64,000 bases of DNA from Patescibacteria group bacterium (GTDB lineage: Bacteria; Patescibacteria; Paceibacteria; Paceibacterales; UBA10102): NCBI GenBank assembly GCA_024239055.1, contig JANBVJ010000001.1, forward strand, positions 124,001 through 188,000, in the 5' to 3' direction. Shown here piece by piece: positions 16,609 to 24,496 of the stretch. The notes under the pieces were generated by a model, which was given only the letters and a program-made list of their open reading frames with translations, ran no database searches and had not been told where the DNA came from. The position numbers were made by a program, and so were the translations under genes. How positions within the stretch are numbered: the first letter of the stretch is position 1; every line of letters starts with the position of its first letter.

Positions 16609-17110
16609 AATATTTTCTGTCATTAACTTACCCGAGATTCAGAGTTCTTTGCTTTTCATTAAGATTCCTATGGGCATTATAGCTGTGCTGTTTGCGGGTT
16701 TCATAATTTTTGGCTTGATTAGGACGAGTTGGTTATTGAATGCCTACTTTTCAGATTTTGCCGAATTTTTTACTTTTCGTTCTTTTGGCATTCGGAGAAT
16801 GACACGAGCTTGGCAGAATATTCAGGTACGCCTGGAAACACAGAACGAAGATGAATATAAGCTTGCGGTTACCGAGGCCGATCATCTTCTTTCCAATGTC
16901 TTAAGGAGAATGAATATAAGCGGACAAGAAACTGAGGAAAAGCTAAATACACTGACTCCAGCTATTATTACTAATTTAGAAGACTTAAAGCGAGCGCATA
17001 TATCCAGGAACAATATTGTCCACGATCCTGATTACCGTTTAAGTTTGGATAAGGCAAAGAGTATACTTGAGGTTTATGAAAAGACATTTCAGTCTCTTGA
17101 TTTAATCTAA
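16601..17110 (+). CDS. Single-pass membrane protein, function unknown
   Basis: I choose the ATG at 16601, overlapping the gatA stop, giving 169 residues; a far upstream in-frame ATG at 16448 would lie entirely inside gatA. One transmembrane helix (about residues 18-41) is followed by a cytoplasmic alpha-helical domain of about 125 residues ending with RNNIVHDPDYRLSLDKAKSI. The R-x4-H stretch recalls HEPN-like or DUF4145-like domains but is not enough to assign one. The initiator tRNA promoter overlaps its last codons. Confidence 0.6.
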   Translation: MFEIFSVINLPEIQSSLLFIKIPMGIIAVLFAGFIIFGLIRTSWLLNAYFSDFAEFFTFRSFGIRRMTRAWQNIQVRLETQNEDEYKLAVTEADHLLSNVLRRMNISGQETEEKLNTLTPAIITNLEDLKRAHISRNNIVHDPDYRLSLDKAKSILEVYEKTFQSLDLI

Positions 17111-17125
17111 AAAGTATCGTATAAT
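17097..17125 (+). promoter_or_regulatory. Promoter of the tRNA cluster
   Basis: TTGATT (17097-17102), a 17-base spacer and a perfect TATAAT (17120-17125). The predicted start near 17132 is about nine bases before the initiator tRNA. Confidence 0.7.
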
Positions 17126-17140
17126 GATGCGCATACGTCA

Positions 17141-17211
17141 CGCGGAGTAGTGGAGTAGTACCATACGAGGCCCATAACCTCGAGACCCAGGTGCAAATCC
17201 TGGCTCCGCAA
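17141..17211 (+). tRNA. Initiator tRNA-Met (CAT), sequence-deviant
   Basis: The 71-base cloverleaf has acceptor CGCGGAG/CTCCGCA with the C1-A72 mismatch that marks bacterial initiators, and A73. The anticodon stem is CGAGG/CCTCG with loop CCCATAA, so the anticodon is CAT but position 33 is C rather than the near-universal T. Only two of the three initiator G-C pairs of the anticodon stem are kept (A-T at 29-41). The D loop AGTAGTA lacks the GG dinucleotide, and the T loop TGCAAAT has G at position 55. CCA is not encoded. It is first in a three-tRNA cluster. Confidence 0.85.
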
Positions 17212-17219
17212 CATATTTG

Positions 17220-17293
17220 GCCGGGGTAGCTCAGCTGGTTAGAGCGCTGCCTTCATAAGGCAGAGGTCGCGAGTTCAAATCTCGCCCCCGGTA
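17220..17293 (+). tRNA. tRNA with CAT anticodon, probably elongator Met
   Basis: Acceptor GCCGGGG/CCCCGGT closes with a G1-T72 wobble, then A73. The anticodon stem is CTGCC/GGCAG with loop TTCATAA, and the T arm GCGAG-TTCAAAT-CTCGC is standard. The paired first base pair and ordinary D and T loops mark an elongator. Because CAT also occurs on tRNA-Ile2 after lysidine modification, that identity cannot be excluded. Confidence 0.85.
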
Positions 17294-17299
17294 CTAGAT

Positions 17300-17373
17300 G
17301 CGGGCGTAGCTTAGTGGCTTAAAGCGCCTCCCTGTCACGGAGGAGATCGTGGGTTCAAATCCCATCGCCCGCG
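17300..17373 (+). tRNA. tRNA-Asp (GTC)
   Basis: Acceptor GCGGGCG/CGCCCGC with G73, the discriminator typical of tRNA-Asp. The anticodon stem CCTCC/GGAGG flanks loop CTGTCAC (GTC). The T loop TTCAAAT is normal. Confidence 0.92.
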
Positions 17374-17381
17374 CAGAGAAG

Positions 17382-17409
17382 CATCCCCTTATAGGGGGTG
17401 TTTTATTTT
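17382..17409 (+). terminator. Terminator of the tRNA cluster
   Basis: CATCCCC-TTATA-GGGGGTG followed by TTTTATTTT, a strong rho-independent signal directly after tRNA-Asp. Confidence 0.8.
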
Positions 17410-17442
17410 AGACCTCATGGTATATTTAATATGGTTCTTTAA

Positions 17443-18045
17443 ATGACAACACAAAATCTTACCGGAGAGGTAACCATGGGGTCTTTAGATAGACTTGCAG
17501 AAATTGCAAATAAACATGGAAGACCTCCTGGAGAGCATGGTCTTTCGGCTGGAGGAACATCCAATACTTATTTTGACGGCAAACATGTTATTGGATTCTC
17601 AGAAGTACTTAAAATCACAGTAGATACTCTTTTGAACATTCTTCCTCAATACTATATTGTAGGGATTGGAGGTCCAGCGGTAGGCGCAATTTTAGTGGTT
17701 GGAGCTACTGCTGACCGTTATGGACAAGGTGGATGTTCTATTGATACATTCTATATTCGTTCTGAAGAGAAATTACATGGCACCAAGCAGCGATTAGAAG
17801 GCTATCTTCCAGAGAATGGAAAAGTTGCACTCTTTGATGACACCATCACTACTGGCAATTCACTTCTGAAAACTATTGAGTTTGTGGAAGATCGAGGATG
17901 TGAGGTTGTGATAGTGACAGCTCTATTAGACCGTCAAGAGGGAGGTCTTGAGCGTATTCGCGATGCTGGTTACGATGCTCTTGCTCTTCTTAAAATGGAA
18001 CCAGATGGAAATATTATTCCTGTTGATATCTGGAATCGTCCATGA
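17443..18045 (+). CDS. pyrE: Orotate phosphoribosyltransferase-like protein
   Basis: A type I phosphoribosyltransferase expected to join orotate to PRPP in pyrimidine synthesis. The 200-residue protein has the PRPP-binding motif VALFDDTITTGNS at about 128-140, the LSAGGTSNTYFDGKHV segment typical of OPRTase N-termini, and GIGGPAVGAI. The ATG at 17443 lies seven bases after a TATGGT -10 box with TTTAGA 17 bases upstream, so it would be leaderless; an alternative ATG at 17476 has a GAGAGG ribosome site. No other pyrimidine gene is adjacent, and another PRTase substrate is possible. Confidence 0.75.
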   Translation: MTTQNLTGEVTMGSLDRLAEIANKHGRPPGEHGLSAGGTSNTYFDGKHVIGFSEVLKITVDTLLNILPQYYIVGIGGPAVGAILVVGATADRYGQGGCSIDTFYIRSEEKLHGTKQRLEGYLPENGKVALFDDTITTGNSLLKTIEFVEDRGCEVVIVTALLDRQEGGLERIRDAGYDALALLKMEPDGNIIPVDIWNRP

Positions 18046-18074
18046 GCCGCTGGTTAATTATTGGTGGCTTTTTT
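18045..18074 (+). terminator. Terminator after pyrE
   Basis: AGCCGC pairs with GTGGCT around TGGTTAATTATTG, followed by TTTTTT. It overlaps the last base of the stop codon. Confidence 0.65.
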
Positions 18075-18099
18075 CTTTGTTCATGTGGATAAATATGGG

Positions 18100-18128
18100 T
18101 TGAATTTACCTTTATTTTACGCTATAAT
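18100..18128 (+). promoter_or_regulatory. Promoter of pheST, leaderless
   Basis: TTGAAT (18100-18105), a 17-base spacer and TATAAT (18123-18128), with six bases to the GTG start at 18135. The expected transcription start coincides with the start codon. Confidence 0.7.
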
Positions 18129-18134
18129 GAAGAG

Positions 18135-19160
18135 GTGGAAAACAACCTAAAAACACTTAAAAATACGGCTGAAAAAGGGATAAAACAGGCTAAAAATCTT
18201 AAGGATTTGGATGGTGTTTTTCGTTTATATTTAGGACGTAAAGGAGAGCTTACTGGTATTCTGCGTTCTCTTAAAGATATGCCTTCAAAGGAACGTTCTG
18301 CATTTGGGAAGGAGGCTAATGAAGTAAGGCAGGTTTTACAGGAGGCATTTGATAGCAGACAAAAAGAGCTTGGCTGGAGCAATGAAACACAAGAAGGATC
18401 GATTGACGTGACAGCCCCAGGCCAGAAAATTCAGGCAGGACATCTACATCCCATTACGCAAACTAGGCGCAAGGTGGAAGAAATCTTCGGTTCTATGGGT
18501 TTTGTGGTGGCAGACGGACCTGAGGTAGAGGATGAGTGGCATAATTTTGATGCTTTAAATATTCCCGCTGGCCATCCAGCACGGGATCTATGGGATACCT
18601 TTTGGTTGAAAGCTGAAATAAACAAGAAACCTTTGCTATTGCGTACCCACACATCCCCAGTTCAGATACGGTATATGCAAGAACACAAGCCACCAATCCG
18701 CATTATTGCTCCAGGACGTACTTTCAGATATGAGGCAACCGATGCGGGCCATGAGATTAACTTTTATCAGGTGGAGGGGCTAATGATAGATGAAAATATC
18801 TCAGTTGCAAACTTCAAAGCTGTTATTCAGGAGTTCTTCAAGAGATTCTTTGAAAAGGATGTCACTATTCGTCTGCGGCCAAGTTATTTTCCGTTTACCG
18901 AGCCCTCTTTTGAAGTTGATATCTCCTGCGTTCTCTGTGAAGGAAAAGGGTGCAGCAGTTGCGAACACACAGGATGGTTTGAAATGCTGGGGGCTGGCAT
19001 GGTTCATCCAAAGGTATTGAAAGCAGTAGGATATAACCCAAAGAATCTACGTGGATTTGCATTTGGAATGGGCATGGACCGTCTAGCTATGATGAAGTAC
19101 AAGATTCCAGATGTCAGAATGTTCTTTGCTTCTGATTTAAAGTTTCTTAAACAGTTTTAA
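18135..19160 (+). CDS. pheS: Phenylalanyl-tRNA synthetase alpha subunit
   Basis: The catalytic class II subunit. The 341-residue protein starts at GTG (VENNLKTLKNTAEKG as read) immediately after the promoter. It has the N-terminal coiled coil, GHLHPITQTRRKVEEIFGSMGF, motif 2 (LLRTHTSPVQIRYM and GRTFRYEATDAGHE), the CEGKGCSSCEHTGWFEMLGAG segment and motif 3 GFAFGMGMDRLAMMKYKI. It is followed one base later by pheT. Confidence 0.95.
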   Translation: MENNLKTLKNTAEKGIKQAKNLKDLDGVFRLYLGRKGELTGILRSLKDMPSKERSAFGKEANEVRQVLQEAFDSRQKELGWSNETQEGSIDVTAPGQKIQAGHLHPITQTRRKVEEIFGSMGFVVADGPEVEDEWHNFDALNIPAGHPARDLWDTFWLKAEINKKPLLLRTHTSPVQIRYMQEHKPPIRIIAPGRTFRYEATDAGHEINFYQVEGLMIDENISVANFKAVIQEFFKRFFEKDVTIRLRPSYFPFTEPSFEVDISCVLCEGKGCSSCEHTGWFEMLGAGMVHPKVLKAVGYNPKNLRGFAFGMGMDRLAMMKYKIPDVRMFFASDLKFLKQF

Positions 19161-19161
19161 T

Positions 19162-21195
19162 ATGCTTTTTTCTTATTCTTGGTTATCTGAATATGTGAAG
19201 GGAACTATGCTAAAACCAGATAAGCTGGCTGATTTGCTGTCTCTGCGTTCTTTTGAGGTGGAAGGAGTAGAGAAGAAAGGCTCTGATTGGATATTAGATA
19301 TTGATGTTCTTCCAAATAGGGCGCATGATGCTTTAAATCACTCTGGCATGGCAAGGGAGATTGCAGCAATCACTCAAAAAGAGTTTATTCCTTTTGTTCA
19401 GAAGAAAGCTAAGGTGGAAAAAGGAAGTTTAAAGCCCTTAAAGGTAACAATACAGGCAAAAGCACAGGTACCGCGCTATATTAGTTACGTTATAGAGGGA
19501 ATCAAGGTAGAGCCGTCTCCAAAATGGATGCGTGACCGTCTTGAGTCTGTTGGGATTAATTCCATTAACAATATTGTAGACATTACCAATTATGTAATGC
19601 TTGAAACTGGGCAACCCCTGCATGTCTTTGATTATGACACCATACGAGATCAAAAAATGCTGGTCCGCCTATCAAAAAAAGGAGAGAAGATTGAGATATT
19701 AGATGGTAAAAATTATACACTTGCCCCAGGACTTTTGGTGATTGAGGATAAGGGCCGATTAATTGACTTGGCTGGGGTAATGGGAGGAAAACTTAGTGCA
19801 GTAAGTAATACTACTAAAAATATCATATTTCAGGCGGCAAACTTTGACCCTTCTACTATTTATAAAGCAAGAAAAGAGCTTGGTATTATAACAGAGGCCT
19901 CAACTATATATGCCAGTGGTATTGACTCTAATCTTGGAGAAGCTGGTCTTGAGGCAGCACTTTCCTTGCTCAAAAAGACCGGCGGAGGTAAGGTAGTTCA
20001 GATTATTGATATCTATCCTAAGAAAGAAACTTCAAGGAAATTAAATGTGAGTGTTTCAGAGGTAGAAGAGTTTCTGGGAGTAAAGATATCAGCCGCTGAG
20101 ATCCAGCGCATCCTTACTCCATTGGGTTTTAGTGTTTCAAAAAAAGGAGATAGTCTCTCTGCAACTGTTCCAAGTAGGCGCATAGATGTTTCAATTGTAG
20201 AAGATATTATGGAGGAGATTGGACGCATGTATGGATATGAAAAGATACCTGCTGTTTTTCCTTCTGCCTCTCTTTTACCTCCAGAACCTAATCTTGATTT
20301 GTTCTGGCAGGAGCGGGTGCGAAACTCCCTGCTTGAGGCTGGATTTACTGAGGTGTATTCTTATTCCTTTATTGGGGAGAAGGATAAAGAACTTTTTCAG
20401 TATTCTTTAAAGGATGCAAAGACGCTTGTTGAGGTTACAAATCCAACCAGTCAAGATTTTAAGTATCTAAGGAGTACGCTTATTGAAAATATGACAAAGG
20501 CAGTTGAAAAGAATCAAAAGAATTTCTCTAAAATCAAGATATTTGAGATGGGAAAGGTGTTTTCAAATAAAAATACTCTTAAAGAAAGAACAATGGTGTC
20601 AGGCGTTCTTACTGCAGAAGAGTTTTATGTGCTAAAGGGTGTGGTAGATTTTATGCTTGAACGTTTGGGTATAAGTGACGCATGGTATGATGAACATAAA
20701 GCAACTCCAGAGCAAAGCCGTGTATCTCTTTGGAATTCAAAGAGGGTTGCTGAGATTAAAGTTGGGCAGGAAGAGATTGGATTCTTAGGCGAGGTTTCAA
20801 AAGGCATTCTTTCAAAGTTAAAGATTACAGAGAAGGTTGTGGCTTTCCAGATTGATATGGACAAACTAGCAACACTGGCTTCAGAGGAAAGCGAATGGCA
20901 GCCAACATCAAAATATCCAGCTGTTATAAGAGATATTGCTCTTTTAGTGCCCCAAGATGTTAAAGTAGTGGATGTTCTGAACGCTGTTAATTCAGCTGGA
21001 GCAAAACTGGTGCGCGATGTTGATCTTTTTGATATGTATGAAGGAAAAGAGATAGAGGCAGGCATGAAGAGTATGGCTTTTCATGTTATATATCAGTCAG
21101 ACGAAAAAACTCTAACGGGTAAGGAGGTTGATGCTATTCACTTAAAGATAATAAAGTCCCTCAATGATAATCCATCTTGGGAGGTAAGAGAATAA
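19162..21195 (+). CDS. pheT: Phenylalanyl-tRNA synthetase beta subunit without the EMAP domain
   Basis: The structural and editing subunit. It begins MLFSYSWLSEYVKGTM as usual, but passes from LRSFEVEGVEKKGSDWILDID directly to VLPNRAHDALNHSGMAREIAA. The EMAP/OB tRNA-binding domain of about 110 residues normally inserted here is absent, giving 677 residues instead of about 790. The B3/B4 editing region, B5, the core and the C-terminal FDX-ACB domain (KYPAVIRDIALLVP) are present. Confidence 0.94.
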   Translation: MLFSYSWLSEYVKGTMLKPDKLADLLSLRSFEVEGVEKKGSDWILDIDVLPNRAHDALNHSGMAREIAAITQKEFIPFVQKKAKVEKGSLKPLKVTIQAKAQVPRYISYVIEGIKVEPSPKWMRDRLESVGINSINNIVDITNYVMLETGQPLHVFDYDTIRDQKMLVRLSKKGEKIEILDGKNYTLAPGLLVIEDKGRLIDLAGVMGGKLSAVSNTTKNIIFQAANFDPSTIYKARKELGIITEASTIYASGIDSNLGEAGLEAALSLLKKTGGGKVVQIIDIYPKKETSRKLNVSVSEVEEFLGVKISAAEIQRILTPLGFSVSKKGDSLSATVPSRRIDVSIVEDIMEEIGRMYGYEKIPAVFPSASLLPPEPNLDLFWQERVRNSLLEAGFTEVYSYSFIGEKDKELFQYSLKDAKTLVEVTNPTSQDFKYLRSTLIENMTKAVEKNQKNFSKIKIFEMGKVFSNKNTLKERTMVSGVLTAEEFYVLKGVVDFMLERLGISDAWYDEHKATPEQSRVSLWNSKRVAEIKVGQEEIGFLGEVSKGILSKLKITEKVVAFQIDMDKLATLASEESEWQPTSKYPAVIRDIALLVPQDVKVVDVLNAVNSAGAKLVRDVDLFDMYEGKEIEAGMKSMAFHVIYQSDEKTLTGKEVDAIHLKIIKSLNDNPSWEVRE

Positions 21196-21205
21196 TATTC
21201 ATAGT

Positions 21206-23224
21206 ATGCCAACAAAAAAGAAAACAACTGCACCAAAGAGAGCCTCAAAAAAGACGTCTAGCTATGGCGCTGAGGATATATATGTATTGGAGGGATTAGA
21301 TCCTGTCAGAAAGCGTCCAGGAATGTACATTGGATCTACGGGTCCTGATGGTTTGCATCATCTTGTCTGGGAAGTAGTGGATAATGGGATTGACGAAGCA
21401 ATGGCGGGATTTGCCAAGAATATTGAGATTACGATCCTGCCGGGCAATAAAGTTGAGGTTAAAGATGATGGACGAGGAATTCCAGTAGACCGTCATAAAC
21501 AGACCAAGAAGTCGGCTTTGGAAACCGTGATGACAACTCTGCACGCAGGAGGAAAGTTCGGGAGCAAGGCATATCAGGTCTCAGGAGGGTTGCATGGAGT
21601 GGGAGTCTCTGTGGTGAATGCTCTCTCTGTGTATTTAATGGCTGAAGTTTGCCGAAATGGAATTCGTTATCAGCAAGAGTATAAGAGGGGAAAGCCAACT
21701 ACAACTCTCAAGAAAAATGGAAGTTGCCGAGGTACTGGAACCAGAATTCTATTTGATCCAGATCCGGAAATCTTCAAGGAGATTGATTTTGACGTAAAAA
21801 AGATAATTCAGCATTTAAGACAGCAGGCGTATCTAACCTCTGGTGTAAGGATTGTCTTAACAGATGCTCGTGAAAAACCACAGAAAGACTATGGCTTTTA
21901 CTTTGAAGGTGGTCTTTCTTCATATGTGAAGTATTTGACTCGAGGCAGGACACCAAAGCATCACAACACTTTTTATGTAAAAGCAGAGAAGGAAGGAATT
22001 CTAGTGGAGACTGCCTTTCAGTATACAGAAGAGTTTGAGGGAATGGAGCAGGGATTTGCAAATAATATTCATACTGGTGAAGGTGGAATGCACATTACGG
22101 GTTTCCGTACTGCTTTAACGCGTAATTTGAATGATTATCTTAAAAAGCACAATAATAATTTAAAGGCAGAAGACATTTTAACTGGTGAAGATGTCCGGGA
22201 GGGATTAACGGTTGTGGTTTCAGTTAAACTACCTGATCCTCAGTTTGAGGGGCAGACTAAAGCAAAACTTGGAAACCCAGAGGCCAGGACTGCGGTTGAA
22301 GCCGTTGTTTCGGACGCCTTGGCTGATTATCTGGAGCGAAATCCTCAGGATGCAAAGGCCATCATTGAAAAAGCAATGTTAGCTTCCAAAGCCAGAAAAG
22401 CGGCAAAGGCAGCTCGCCAGACTGTCTTAAGAAAAGGAGTATTGGAAGGCCTTTCTTTGCCCGGCACACTGGCTGATTGCTCATCTCGCGACCCAGCGGA
22501 TTCTGAATTATATATTGTAGAGGGTCCGTCTGCTGGAGGAAGTGCCAAGCAGGGTAGGGATAGAAGATTTCAAGCTATATTACCTCTGCGGGGGAAAATC
22601 TTAAATGTAGAACGTGCTCGTTTGGATCGTATTCTTGGTTCTGAACAAATTAGAGCACTGATTATTGCCTTGGGAGCTGGAATTGCCCAAGACTTTGACA
22701 TTGAAAAGCTCAGGTATCACAAGGTCATAATCATGACAGATGCTGATGTTGACGGAGCTCATATTAGAACCCTTCTTTTAACCTTATTCTTCAGATACTT
22801 TAGGCCTATTATTGAGCATGGGTATCTGTATATTGCCCAACCACCCCTGTATCAGATACAGTCAGGTGGTACAGCTCAGTACGCTTACACGGAAGCTGAG
22901 CGTATTGAAATTATAAAGGATATTCAAGAGGCAAAGACAGGCAAGAAAATAAAAGCAACAAAGAAAAAGAAGAAGGAGGAAGAGATTGCACCGGATCTAT
23001 TAAAGGGAATTACTATACAGCGCTATAAGGGTCTGGGAGAGATGAATCCAGAGCAGTTGTGGGAGACTACCATGGATCCTAAGAATCGTATTCTCTTGAA
23101 GGTAGAGCTTGAAGATATTGTACAAGCAGATAAGATATTTGATATCTTAATGGGTAATGAGGTATTCCCAAGAAAGAAATTCATTGAGTCGCGAGCTAAG
23201 TCTGTTAAGAATCTTGACATCTAA
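21206..23224 (+). CDS. gyrB: DNA gyrase subunit B
   Basis: The ATPase subunit of gyrase (or topoisomerase IV ParE). The 672-residue protein has a GHKL ATPase (EVVDNGIDEAMAG, DDGRGIPVD, GGLHGVGVSVVNALS), the transducer, and a TOPRIM domain (EGPSAGGSAKQGRDRRFQAI, then DADVDGAHIRTLLLT) and ends in the usual tail. A Lys/Glu-rich insert near residues 580-600 (TKKKKKEEEIAP) is unusual but small. gyrA is not in the window, so gyrB versus parE is not certain; GyrB is more likely. Confidence 0.92.
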   Translation: MPTKKKTTAPKRASKKTSSYGAEDIYVLEGLDPVRKRPGMYIGSTGPDGLHHLVWEVVDNGIDEAMAGFAKNIEITILPGNKVEVKDDGRGIPVDRHKQTKKSALETVMTTLHAGGKFGSKAYQVSGGLHGVGVSVVNALSVYLMAEVCRNGIRYQQEYKRGKPTTTLKKNGSCRGTGTRILFDPDPEIFKEIDFDVKKIIQHLRQQAYLTSGVRIVLTDAREKPQKDYGFYFEGGLSSYVKYLTRGRTPKHHNTFYVKAEKEGILVETAFQYTEEFEGMEQGFANNIHTGEGGMHITGFRTALTRNLNDYLKKHNNNLKAEDILTGEDVREGLTVVVSVKLPDPQFEGQTKAKLGNPEARTAVEAVVSDALADYLERNPQDAKAIIEKAMLASKARKAAKAARQTVLRKGVLEGLSLPGTLADCSSRDPADSELYIVEGPSAGGSAKQGRDRRFQAILPLRGKILNVERARLDRILGSEQIRALIIALGAGIAQDFDIEKLRYHKVIIMTDADVDGAHIRTLLLTLFFRYFRPIIEHGYLYIAQPPLYQIQSGGTAQYAYTEAERIEIIKDIQEAKTGKKIKATKKKKKEEEIAPDLLKGITIQRYKGLGEMNPEQLWETTMDPKNRILLKVELEDIVQADKIFDILMGNEVFPRKKFIESRAKSVKNLDI

Positions 23225-23242
23225 TAATAAAGGAGATATACT

Positions 23243-23272
23243 ATGGGCATAAAGCCCAAACGGGCTTTTTAA
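23243..23272 (+). promoter_or_regulatory. Nine-codon leader peptide ORF overlapping a terminator
   Basis: AAAGGAG at 23229-23235 lies seven bases before ATG 23243, the strongest ribosome site among the core genes of the window. The ORF encodes MGIKPKRAF and its stop sits at the end of the terminator hairpin. Translation would therefore run through both arms of the hairpin in front of secE. Translation-controlled attenuation is inference. Confidence 0.45.
23251..23270 (+). terminator. Terminator or attenuator between gyrB and secE
   Basis: AAAGCCC-AAAC-GGGCTTT, a perfect 7-bp stem with a four-base loop followed by TT. It lies inside the nine-codon leader ORF and 14 bases upstream of secE. Confidence 0.65.
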
Positions 23273-23283
23273 ATAGCTTCCAT

Positions 23284-23466
23284 ATGAGATTATTTACATT
23301 CTTAAAAGAGGTACATCTTGAGATGAAGCGGGTCAACTGGCCCACGCAAAAAGAGGTTCTGCAAAACACCATGCTGGTTCTTGCTATTTCCATTGCCGTG
23401 GCTATCTTTTTGGGAATGATGGATTTCATCTTTGTTTCTTTACTAGAACGTTTCATCATAAGATAG
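23284..23466 (+). CDS. secE: Preprotein translocase subunit SecE
   Basis: SecE clamps SecY in the translocon. The 60-residue protein is the short single-helix form: the amphipathic FLKEVHLEMKRVNWPTQKEV, which is the family signature, then one transmembrane helix at about 30-52. It is followed by nusG in the standard secE-nusG-rplK order. Confidence 0.94.
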   Translation: MRLFTFLKEVHLEMKRVNWPTQKEVLQNTMLVLAISIAVAIFLGMMDFIFVSLLERFIIR

Positions 23467-23468
23467 TT

Positions 23469-24014
23469 ATGGCAAAACAACAGACCGAGCAAAACAGAAA
23501 CTGGTATGTACTTCACACCTATTCTGGATATGAGGATGCTGTTTCCAGAAACCTGAAGCAGCGTATTGAATCTTTGGGCATGGAAGATAAGATTTTTAAT
23601 GTTATTGTTCCAAAGGAAAAGAAGATTCGTATTAAGAACGGACAGAGAAAGACTATTGAAGAGAAGATTTATCCAGGATATGTTTTAGTGGAGATGATTG
23701 TTACGGATGACTCCTGGTATGTGGTCAGAAACACGCCAAATGTTACGGGATTTATTGGGGCGGGTACCGTTCCAATTCCAGTGTCTGGAGCTGAGATTGA
23801 GATGCTGCAGTCCCGCATGGGATCTGATGAACCGGAGTACGAAATTTCAGTATCTGTTGGAGATGCTGTCAAGATAATGGATGGTCCTTTCAAAGAGTAT
23901 GATGGAAAGGTTTCAGAAGTGGATGCATCTAAAGGAAAGGTAAAAGTTTTGGTTAATCTTTTTGGAAGAGATACTCCAGTAGAATTGGATTCCCTACAGA
24001 TTCAAAAATTATAA
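23469..24014 (+). CDS. nusG: Transcription elongation factor NusG
   Basis: NusG binds RNA polymerase and couples it to Rho or the ribosome. The 181-residue protein has the NGN domain (NWYVLHTYSGYEDAVSRNLK, YPGYVLVEM, WYVVRNTPNVTGFIG) and a C-terminal KOW domain (VGDAVKIMDGPFKEYDGKV). Length is normal. It lies two bases after secE and four before rplK. Confidence 0.96.
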   Translation: MAKQQTEQNRNWYVLHTYSGYEDAVSRNLKQRIESLGMEDKIFNVIVPKEKKIRIKNGQRKTIEEKIYPGYVLVEMIVTDDSWYVVRNTPNVTGFIGAGTVPIPVSGAEIEMLQSRMGSDEPEYEISVSVGDAVKIMDGPFKEYDGKVSEVDASKGKVKVLVNLFGRDTPVELDSLQIQKL

Positions 24015-24018
24015 TATC

Positions 24019-24441
24019 ATGGCAAAAACAATTACAGCCGTAGTAAAGTTACATATTCCTGCCGGGCAAGCCACCCCTGCTCCTCCTGTCGGGCCGGCTT
24101 TAGCACAGCATGGCATTAACATCGGGGAATTTACACAGAAGTTTAACGAGGCTACAAAAGAAAAGTCAGGATTTAAGATTCCCGTAGATATCATTGTTTA
24201 TGAAGACAGGACCTTTGACTTAAAACTCCATGAGCCACCAGCATCTGAACTCATCAAAAAAATTCTTGGTATTGAAAAGGGATCTGGTGAGCCAAATAAA
24301 AAGAAGATAGGGACTATTACACAAGCCCAACTGCGTCAGGTAGCGGAACAGAAGATGTCAGACTTAAATACTACGGACGTTGAGCAGGCAATGAAGATTA
24401 TTGAGGGTACAGCAAAGAATATGGGTCTGGAGATTGAATAA
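24019..24441 (+). CDS. rplK: Ribosomal protein L11
   Basis: L11 builds the GTPase-associated centre with 23S rRNA. The 140-residue protein has the N-terminal IPAGQATPAPPVGPALAQHG, FNEATKE and C-terminal LNTTDVEQAMKIIEGTAKNMG. rplA (L1), which normally follows, is missing; a terminator comes directly after the stop. Confidence 0.96.
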   Translation: MAKTITAVVKLHIPAGQATPAPPVGPALAQHGINIGEFTQKFNEATKEKSGFKIPVDIIVYEDRTFDLKLHEPPASELIKKILGIEKGSGEPNKKKIGTITQAQLRQVAEQKMSDLNTTDVEQAMKIIEGTAKNMGLEIE

Positions 24442-24446
24442 CAGGA

Positions 24447-24470
24447 ACTCCGCAGTATGCGGGGTTTTTG
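24447..24470 (+). terminator. Terminator of secE-nusG-rplK
   Basis: CTCCGC-AGTAT-GCGGGG followed by TTTTTG. It ends the operon where rplA would be expected. Confidence 0.7.
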
Positions 24471-24480
24471 TTTTCAAGAA

Positions 24481-24489
24481 TGCTATAAT
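24481..24489 (+). promoter_or_regulatory. Extended -10 promoter of the dCMP-deaminase-like gene
   Basis: TGCTATAAT is an extended -10 element (TATAAT at 24484-24489) with no good -35. The ATG at 24497 is seven bases downstream, so the mRNA is probably leaderless. Confidence 0.5.
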
Positions 24490-24496
24490 CTTACGT

